Shown: one piece after another, positions 14,345-19,068 of the stretch
Numbering within the stretch: position 1 is the first letter of the stretch
Layout: each line of letters opens with the position of its first letter
Source of the DNA: an uncultured Anaerolineaceae bacterium
GTDB lineage: Bacteria > Chloroflexota > Anaerolineae > Anaerolineales > Anaerolineaceae
DNA: 19,068 nucleotides
Direction of reading: 5' to 3'
NCBI GenBank assembly: GCA_938020565.1
Contig: CALIHP010000011.1
Location: 1 to 19,068, forward strand
The notes under the pieces: model-generated
Database searches by the model: none
Told to the model about the DNA's origin: nothing
Seen by the model: the letters and a program-made list of their open reading frames with translations, nothing else
Position numbers and translations under genes: made by a program

Positions 14345-15271
14345 TTAACCTTTAATCGCGCCTGCCATAAATCCTCTTTCAAAATATTTCTGTACAAAAG
14401 GATAAAAAATCAGCATCGGAGCGGCCGCGACGATGATCGACGCAAACTTGATCAGTTCTGTGATTTTATTCAGTTCTGCGAACCCGCCGGAGATCGTACT
14501 CGCCTGCGACGCGGTCGCGGAACTTCGGATCAGGATCCCGCGCAGCACCAGCGGAAGCGGAGCTTTTTCAACGCCGGGAAGATAGATCATCGCCGTAAAC
14601 CAATCGTTCCAATAGGCAACCATGGAGAAAACGACCATGACCGCCATGATCGGGCGGCTCAGGGGCAAGACGATATTGGTGAACGTTTTCCATTTCGAAG
14701 CGCCGTCAATTTCGGCGGCTTCGACGATTTCGCGCGGGATACTGTTATCAAAAAAGTTCCGGACGATGATCATGTTTCCAACCGCTACGCCGCCGGGAAT
14801 AAACAGCGCCCACATATTATTCATCAGGCCGGTCTGGCGGACGACTAAATATGTGGGGATCAGTCCGCCGCCGAAGTACATTGTGATGATGAAAAAAATA
14901 TTAAAGAATTTCCTTCCCGGCAGGTCTTTCGAAGCCGTCTGACTTAGCGGATAGGCGGTCAGGAAGAGAATCGCGACGGAGAAAATGGTCCCGATAATTG
15001 TATACTTGATACTATTAAGATAGCCGGTAACGATGCTGCTTTCGGCGAAAACTGCCTGATATCCGGTCCAGGTGAATTCGCTTGGAACGAGGAAGGTTTT
15101 TCCGGCGTAAACGTCGTAAGGGTTGGAAACGGACGCTATCAGGACATAGTACAGAGGGTACGCAACCAGCAGTACGATAATTGTACAGATTGCGATCAGG
15201 ATAACATCGCTGGTCCGGTCCGACAACCCGGACGGGACGCGTGAGGACGAGCTTGAAGCGGCATGGTTCAT
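14345..15271 (-). CDS. Carbohydrate ABC transporter permease (LplC/YtcP type)
   Basis: A 308-residue permease with about six membrane helices, first at about 22-48. The EAA loop that docks the ATPase is VEAAEIDGASKWKTFTNIVLPLSRP-like in layout, with Glu184-Ala-Ala and Gly190. The C-terminal FVQKYFERGFMAGAIKG is a hallmark of the YtcP/LplC branch of CUT1 permeases. It starts 12 bases after the partner permease, with AAGGAG seven bases before its ATG, so the two are translated together. It forms the channel with that permease and receives sugar from the lipoprotein encoded next. Confidence 0.95.
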   Translation of the reverse strand: MNHAASSSSSRVPSGLSDRTSDVILIAICTIIVLLVAYPLYYVLIASVSNPYDVYAGKTFLVPSEFTWTGYQAVFAESSIVTGYLNSIKYTIIGTIFSVAILFLTAYPLSQTASKDLPGRKFFNIFFIITMYFGGGLIPTYLVVRQTGLMNNMWALFIPGGVAVGNMIIVRNFFDNSIPREIVEAAEIDGASKWKTFTNIVLPLSRPIMAVMVVFSMVAYWNDWFTAMIYLPGVEKAPLPLVLRGILIRSSATASQASTISGGFAELNKITELIKFASIIVAAAPMLIFYPFVQKYFERGFMAGAIKG

Positions 15272-15283
15272 TTCGGGCTCCTT

Positions 15284-16228
15284 TTATACGAATCTGACAC
15301 TGTCGGACATTTTGGATGCAATCCGATTGACGACAATCAGCAGAATGACATTCGCAACTGTATTGAAAAGGCCGACTGCTGTCGAATAGCTGTATTTTGC
15401 GTTTTCGATCCCCTGCTGATAAACGTAGACCGAAATGACGTCGCTGGTCGCTTTATTCAGGTTCGTCTGGAGCAGCCAGACCTTTTCAAATCCGACGTTC
15501 ATTAAGCTCCCTGCGCTCATGATCAGCATGAGCATAATCGTTGGCATCAGTTCCGGAATATCGATATGCCTGATCCGCTGGAAGAGCGAAGCTCCGTCGA
15601 TTTTAGCGGCCTCATATTGCGATACGTCAATGTTGGCCAGCGTTGCCATGTAGACGATAATGCCCCACCCGGCGTCCTGCCAGATTCCGGACGCGATATA
15701 GATTGTTCGAAATGCGGATGCGTGTGACAGGTAGTCGGTGTTCGACTGCGTGATGAGGTTGATCAGGCCGCCTGAAGGGCTCAGGAAAATCCTGATCATA
15801 CCACAGATGACCATGATCGAAATGAAATGCGGCGCGTAGAGAACCGTCTGAACGAAACGCTGGAATCGCTTGAAACGCAGCTGATTGATCATTAGCGCCA
15901 GAATAATCGGCACCGGGAATCCCCAGAGAAGGCTGAAAAAGCTGAGCAGGACCGTGTTCTTAAGCATGCGCCAGAAGTTGGGTGCTGTAAAAAAGCGTTC
16001 GAACCATTGGAGCCCGACCCACTTGCTGCCGAACATGCCGCGGCTCGCTGTATAGTCGCGAAACGCGATCTGGATCCCATACATGGGAATGTACTTATAG
16101 ATAATTGTTATGGTGACCGGAATAATCAGCATCAGATACAGCTGCCAGTTGTCTAAGATTCGATAGAGAAGGACGCTGTTTTTCAGTTTGCCTTTTTTCC
16201 GATTTGCGATTGCGCCTGTCGGTTCCAT
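15284..16228 (-). CDS. Carbohydrate ABC transporter permease (LplB type)
   Basis: A 314-residue permease with about six helices. The N-terminal region LYLMLIIPVTITIIYKYIPMYGIQIAFRDY (about 30-59) and FSKWVGLQWFERFF-like segment after it are typical of LplB proteins. The EAA loop reads QYEAAKIDGAS with Glu206 and Gly212. I chose ATG 16228 because AAGGAG (16234-16239) stands five bases upstream and the family begins near here. An upstream in-frame extension of 60 codons runs back through the promoter and operator and is not credible as protein. First gene of the operon. Confidence 0.94.
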   Translation of the reverse strand: MEPTGAIANRKKGKLKNSVLLYRILDNWQLYLMLIIPVTITIIYKYIPMYGIQIAFRDYTASRGMFGSKWVGLQWFERFFTAPNFWRMLKNTVLLSFFSLLWGFPVPIILALMINQLRFKRFQRFVQTVLYAPHFISIMVICGMIRIFLSPSGGLINLITQSNTDYLSHASAFRTIYIASGIWQDAGWGIIVYMATLANIDVSQYEAAKIDGASLFQRIRHIDIPELMPTIMLMLIMSAGSLMNVGFEKVWLLQTNLNKATSDVISVYVYQQGIENAKYSYSTAVGLFNTVANVILLIVVNRIASKMSDSVRFV

Positions 16229-16292
16229 GACCGCTCCTTTCGTCTGTTTGACTGAAAAAATATTGATTGACGCGAGTTTTTCGCCGATTCCG

Positions 16293-16304
16293 TGAAACGT
16301 TACA
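16293..16304. promoter_or_regulatory. LacI-family operator O1 in the transporter promoter
   Basis: TGAAACGTTACA is a near-perfect palindrome around a central CG (TGWAACGTTWCA), the classic form of a LacI-family site. It lies about +7 to +18 from the predicted start of the transporter operon, where bound repressor would block transcription. The regulator gene adjoins. Confidence 0.75.
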
Positions 16305-16317
16305 CTGTGTTGATTCA

Positions 16318-16345
16318 ATCTTATCATATCCTGACCAGCCGTCAA
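16318..16345 (-). promoter_or_regulatory. Promoter of the sugar transporter-GH32 operon
   Basis: On the minus strand, TTGACG (16340-16345) and TAAGAT (16318-16323) are 16 bp apart. The start would fall near 16311, giving a leader of about 80 bases that contains the O1 operator. Confidence 0.6.
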
Positions 16346-16458
16346 TTGATCTGAATCCTCGGGGAAGCAGTCTTCCGAAAAGAAAATAAAGAAGCGGATA
16401 TATGTCATTTATTTATATTACATTCATCCTGTCAGGATGCGTAGTTTAGCGGATGTCG

Positions 16459-16470
16459 TGAATCGTTTCA
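16459..16470. promoter_or_regulatory. Second LacI-family operator-like site O2
   Basis: TGAATCGTTTCA resembles O1 (five of six arm positions pair). It sits just upstream of the lacI promoter, with centre 166 bp from O1, so autoregulation or looping between the two is possible. Confidence 0.5.
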
Positions 16471-16471
16471 T

Positions 16472-16500
16472 TTTATTTTGCGAGAGATCGTGAGTATAAT
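16472..16500 (+). promoter_or_regulatory. Probable promoter of the lacI-family gene
   Basis: A perfect -10 TATAAT (16495-16500) has a poor -35 (TTTATT, 16472-16477) at 17 bp. Transcription would begin near 16507, which rules out any coding start upstream of that point, including TTG 16478. Confidence 0.6.
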
Positions 16501-16547
16501 TGAAGACAGGGCAGGCGGTTGTGGATCAGAAGGAGTGACGGGTATCT

Positions 16548-16571
16548 ATGCTGTACGGGGCCAGGGAATGA
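16548..16571 (+). CDS. Possible seven-codon leader ORF overlapping the lacI-family start
   Basis: ATG 16548 opens MLYGARE and stops at TGA 16569-16571, overlapping ATG 16568 of the regulator as ATGA. The only good ribosome binding site nearby, AAGGAG (16530-16535), is 12 bases before this ATG but 32 before the regulator's ATG. The layout suggests that the leader is translated and the regulator starts by coupling. The 12-base spacing is long, so this stays tentative. Confidence 0.4.
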   Translation: MLYGARE

Positions 16572-17605
16572 AGCATTCGCAAAAAGCGCCGACGATGAAG
16601 GACGTGTCGATTGCGGCGCAGGTCTCTTTAGGGACGGTTTCAAAGGTTATTAACGGTATTCCAGTCGGCGAAGCCTATCGGAGAAAGGTGGTGGAGGCGA
16701 TCGACAGGTTAGGCTACCAGGTTAATAACTATGCGCGCGGGATGCGGACGAATCGGACGTATTCCGTCGCGTTTCTGGTTCCAAATATCGTTTCTCCGTT
16801 TTTCGCTGCGCTGGCGAATCAGCTGAACCGCGTCCTGTTGAAACGGAACTACCGGATGCTGCTCTGCTGTACAGATTACAATGGCGCGTCAGAACAGGGA
16901 TACATTCGAATGGCTCAGCAGCACAAAGTCGATGGAATTATCGGGCTGACGTATAACCCGGATCTGGTGATTGACGGGCAAACGCCTTTTGTATCCATCG
17001 ACCGCATGATTCATCCGGGGATTTCTGTCGTCGCCAGCGATAATTTCGCCGGAGGCGAGCTGGCGGCCCGGAAGCTGTCTGAGCTGGGGTGTAAACGGGT
17101 TGCTTTTCTTCGGGTTGGTTCCAGCCTGCGAAATGAACCGAATAAACGGAAAGCTGGGTTCGAAAATGAGTGCAGAGAAATCGGGCTGCCTTTTGAAATG
17201 AAGATATTGACCGACGGCGAATCCTATGAAGCGTTCCGCGCTTTTCTGGAGGAACGTTTCGAAAACGGGAAACTGGGGATTGATGGGATTTTTTGTGTAA
17301 CCGATCGTTTAGCTTATATAATTATCGGAATGCTGAGAGAAATGGGGCTGCGGGTCCCCGAAGACGTTCAGGTCATCGGATATGATGGCGCAAGGCGATT
17401 CGGTAATCTGGCGTATGAATGTTCGACGATCGTTCAGCCCGTCAACGAGATGGCGGAGATGTGCGTGGATTTGCTGCTGGATCGGTGGCATTCTGAACGT
17501 CCTTCCTTAGTCTGTCTTCCTGTGACGTACGCTTATGGCGGGACGACGCGGGAAAAAATCGGTGAAGATCATGGAGAGATTGGAAAACTGGTGGACGTAT
17601 CATAA
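16568..17605 (+). CDS. LacI-family transcriptional regulator of the sugar cluster
   Basis: A 345-residue repressor-type protein. The N-terminal helix-turn-helix (about 9-53) reads TMKDVSIAAQVSLGTVSKVINGI, with the recognition helix TVSKVIN, followed by hinge residues NYARGMR (54-60). A periplasmic-binding-protein-like sensor domain follows (SYSVAFLVPN-type start about 65, VDGIIG, ASDNFAGG, DGIFCVTDR, VQVIGYDGA). It should bind the TGAAACGTTACA site in the divergent transporter promoter and release it on binding a sugar ligand. The start is chosen at ATG 16568: an upstream in-frame TTG precedes the promoter -10 box, and family proteins begin a few residues before TMKDV. Overlap with the next gene implies an operon. 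Confidence 0.93.
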   Translation: MKHSQKAPTMKDVSIAAQVSLGTVSKVINGIPVGEAYRRKVVEAIDRLGYQVNNYARGMRTNRTYSVAFLVPNIVSPFFAALANQLNRVLLKRNYRMLLCCTDYNGASEQGYIRMAQQHKVDGIIGLTYNPDLVIDGQTPFVSIDRMIHPGISVVASDNFAGGELAARKLSELGCKRVAFLRVGSSLRNEPNKRKAGFENECREIGLPFEMKILTDGESYEAFRAFLEERFENGKLGIDGIFCVTDRLAYIIIGMLREMGLRVPEDVQVIGYDGARRFGNLAYECSTIVQPVNEMAEMCVDLLLDRWHSERPSLVCLPVTYAYGGTTREKIGEDHGEIGKLVDVS

Positions 17606-18227
17606 GGCTGCCGTTATCGTCGGAATGATTCTGCTTTGGATTCTGGTTGATTTGCTGCGGTCGGCCTGGAAAGCGCGGATGGATGCGCCGGATTTTCAGG
17701 TCGCTTATGTTGGTTCAACGCCGTTAGGGGACGACCTGATCGGGATGCTGGAGACGGCGTTTGAGACGATCGCGCCGGATCGGAACGGCGACGGGAAGTC
17801 GCTTGTTCGGATTCAATCGTATCTGCTGGAAGCTTCTCAGGATCTCCCGGATGCAGCGTTGGCGCAGCTGGCTGCGGATATTCGTTTGACGGCTGACATT
17901 GAATCGCGGGAGAGTATGTTTTTTATGAGTGAGGATCTTGAGCGATTGCAGGCGAGTTACGGAATTCTGGAGACTGCGGATGGAACTTGCCCGGGAGCGA
18001 ATGGAACGGCGGGCGCGGATCAGGTCCGCAGATTGTCAGTATCTTCAACATTGGATCGGATCGCATTGATGGAAGAGGCGGGTTTCGCTGCGCGGGACGT
18101 CCTGGAATCGTCCGCTCCGGAATTGTTCGATTCGTTGTCGATCGGGCGGCGCTGTTTTTATGGCATGATTTCGGATGAAGATCTTGCTGCAGCGGATGAA
18201 TTTTGGAATAACCTGACGGGAGCGTAA
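17571..18227 (+). CDS. Membrane-anchored protein with DxNGDG motif, unknown function
   Basis: A 218-residue protein of no named family. A short cytoplasmic start (MERLENWWTYHK) leads to one membrane helix (about 12-30). The rest should face outside. DFQVAYVGSTPL (41-52) starts the outer domain, and APDRNGDGK (68-76) resembles a calcium-binding DxNxDG loop as in dockerins and EF hands. The C-terminal half is acidic and predicted soluble. From memory, proteins of this shape (YYHK start, one helix, D-x-x-VAYVG, DxNGDGK) often sit beside YesL-like and LplABC-type genes in Clostridia. I cannot confirm this by search. It overlaps the lacI-family gene by 35 bases, with GGTGA five bases before its ATG, and precedes the YesL-like gene by six bases. 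It may assist the transporter or sense its substrate. This is speculation. Confidence 0.8.
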   Translation: MERLENWWTYHKAAVIVGMILLWILVDLLRSAWKARMDAPDFQVAYVGSTPLGDDLIGMLETAFETIAPDRNGDGKSLVRIQSYLLEASQDLPDAALAQLAADIRLTADIESRESMFFMSEDLERLQASYGILETADGTCPGANGTAGADQVRRLSVSSTLDRIALMEEAGFAARDVLESSAPELFDSLSIGRRCFYGMISDEDLAAADEFWNNLTGA

Positions 18228-18233
18228 TGAACG

Positions 18234-19028
18234 ATGGGCTGGTTTGACAGATTTGCGGTTCAAACGTCGTATCAGGCGGGTCGCCGGTTAACAGGAATTC
18301 TTCGTTATCGGGAGCTGTCGGATCGGTATTTCGGCGCTTTTTTCAAAGTGAACCTGCTGACGATTCTCGGCTTTCTGCCGATGTGGATCGGTTTTCTGTT
18401 TGTCTCCGGAACTGGGAATCCGGCGCTGGTTCTGGCGGTTTTTATCGCCGGCGGCGCGATCGCTGCGCCGTTTTTAGCCGGCATGTACGACGCGGTATAT
18501 CGTGCGCTGCGCGATGCGCCCGGAAGCTGGTTCGAGAATTATCGGAAGGCCTGGCGTCAGAACTGGCGTTCTTCGATTGTTCCCGGACTGGTATTTGGAT
18601 TGCTGCTGGGGTCGTATAGCTTATCTGGGATGACGCTTATCATGAGCCGGCAGAGTCTCGGGACGATCGCCGTTATCTTTTTTTCGCTGATTTTATTTAC
18701 GATGTTCTTTTCTGTATACTGGCCCCTGCTGGCGCTCATGGATCAGCCGGGCCCGGTCAGGATTCAGAACTGCCTGATGTTCCTGCTGAAGGAGTTCTGG
18801 AAGGTCCTGGGAATTGCGCTTCTTCAAGCGGCGTACTGGATCGCAATCGTTCTTTTCTTTCCGCTGTCACTGCTGACACTTCCGATTCTGGGCTTCTGGT
18901 TCATTCTGTTTACTGCGAATTTCTTGATTTACGGAACGATGAACGCCGTTTTTCGAATCGAGGAGCAGATCGCCGCGGCTTATCCTGAGCAGGCCGCTGA
19001 TTATCGGCTGGACGGTCCGTTTCCATAG
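18234..19028 (+). CDS. YesL-like DUF624 integral membrane protein
   Basis: A 264-residue protein with about six membrane helices (near 35-58, 64-86, 114-137, 143-165, 188-213 and 215-236). A long GILRYRELSDRYFGAFFKVNLL lead-in and the second-helix segment ending PFLAGMYDAVYRALRD fit the DUF624/YesL family. These proteins lie next to LplABC-type sugar transporters in Bacillus and relatives. Their function is not established. It is slightly longer than Bacillus YesL, with a distinct N-terminal 20 residues. The start lies six bases after the previous stop, with GGGAG about a dozen bases upstream, so translation is probably coupled. Last gene of the lacI operon. Confidence 0.85.
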   Translation: MGWFDRFAVQTSYQAGRRLTGILRYRELSDRYFGAFFKVNLLTILGFLPMWIGFLFVSGTGNPALVLAVFIAGGAIAAPFLAGMYDAVYRALRDAPGSWFENYRKAWRQNWRSSIVPGLVFGLLLGSYSLSGMTLIMSRQSLGTIAVIFFSLILFTMFFSVYWPLLALMDQPGPVRIQNCLMFLLKEFWKVLGIALLQAAYWIAIVLFFPLSLLTLPILGFWFILFTANFLIYGTMNAVFRIEEQIAAAYPEQAADYRLDGPFP

Positions 19029-19042
19029 GATAAAGCGTAAGG

Positions 19043-19066
19043 GGCGGGCCGGAATCCGTCTTTTTA
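19043..19066 (+). terminator. Possible terminator of the lacI-yesL operon
   Basis: GGCGG (19043-19047) can pair with CCGTC (19056-19060, one G:T) across a short loop, followed at once by TTTTT. The stem is short, but position and T-run fit an intrinsic terminator. Confidence 0.5.
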
Positions 19067-19068
19067 TT

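Noticed and set aside
16229..16408. 60-codon N-terminal extension of the first permease
   Set aside because: It would place the start upstream of the promoter and operator, while ATG 16228 has an AAGGAG five bases away.
16478..16567. TTG start 30 codons upstream for the LacI-family regulator
   Set aside because: It lies before the TATAAT box, so it would not be on the transcript, and adds residues absent from the family.
1..19068. Insertion sequences, prophage genes, CRISPR arrays, toxin-antitoxin pairs
   Set aside because: No transposase, integrase, repeat-spacer pattern or small paired genes were seen on either strand. The tRNA at the left end shows no attachment-site duplication.

Overview
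The window reads as a chromosomal segment of an anaerobic, fermentative bacterium of roughly balanced base composition. The best lineage guess is Chloroflexota, class Anaerolineae. This rests on the membrane-anchored acidic protein with a C-terminal helix-hairpin-helix domain, on the fused ADP-forming acyl-CoA synthetase, and on the fermentative gene content. It is an inference from memory of protein families. A Clostridia-like source for the sugar cluster at the right end is possible. No mobile elements, CRISPR arrays or rRNA genes are visible.

Left part (1-5850): a self-contained initiator tRNA gene with its own promoter and terminator. Next is a gene for a membrane-anchored helix-hairpin-helix protein on the plus strand. 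Two separate minus-strand genes follow: a fused acetate-CoA ligase (ADP-forming), preceded by a long and apparently structured leader, and the chaperone HtpG with its own promoter and a strong terminator.

Middle part (5855-10937): an agmatine catabolic locus. Three minus-strand genes encode an APC-type amino acid/polyamine transporter (AguD-like), agmatine deiminase (AguA) and putrescine carbamoyltransferase (PtcA/AguB). They run from one good promoter to a strong terminator. The divergent gene encodes a seven-helix membrane protein with a C-terminal LuxR-type DNA-binding domain, the architecture of AguR, the agmatine sensor of lactic acid bacteria. The 382-bp divergent region carries repeated AACC/GGTT half-sites just upstream of the transporter promoter. 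Agmatine would enter in exchange for putrescine, be deiminated to N-carbamoylputrescine, and be split to putrescine and carbamoyl phosphate. The carbamate kinase that normally completes the pathway and makes ATP is absent here.

Right part (10985-19028): a sugar uptake cluster. The minus-strand operon is LplB-type permease, LplC/YtcP-type permease, lipoprotein solute-binding protein and a cytoplasmic GH32 beta-fructosidase. No ATPase is encoded, so a shared MsmX-type ATPase is expected. Divergent on the plus strand are a LacI-family regulator, a small membrane-anchored protein with a DxNGDG motif and no known function, and a DUF624/YesL-like membrane protein. A TGAAACGTTACA operator lies just downstream of the transporter promoter and a second imperfect copy lies upstream of lacI. 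This supports fructoside-responsive repression of the cluster. A seven-codon leader ORF overlaps the lacI start by ATGA.
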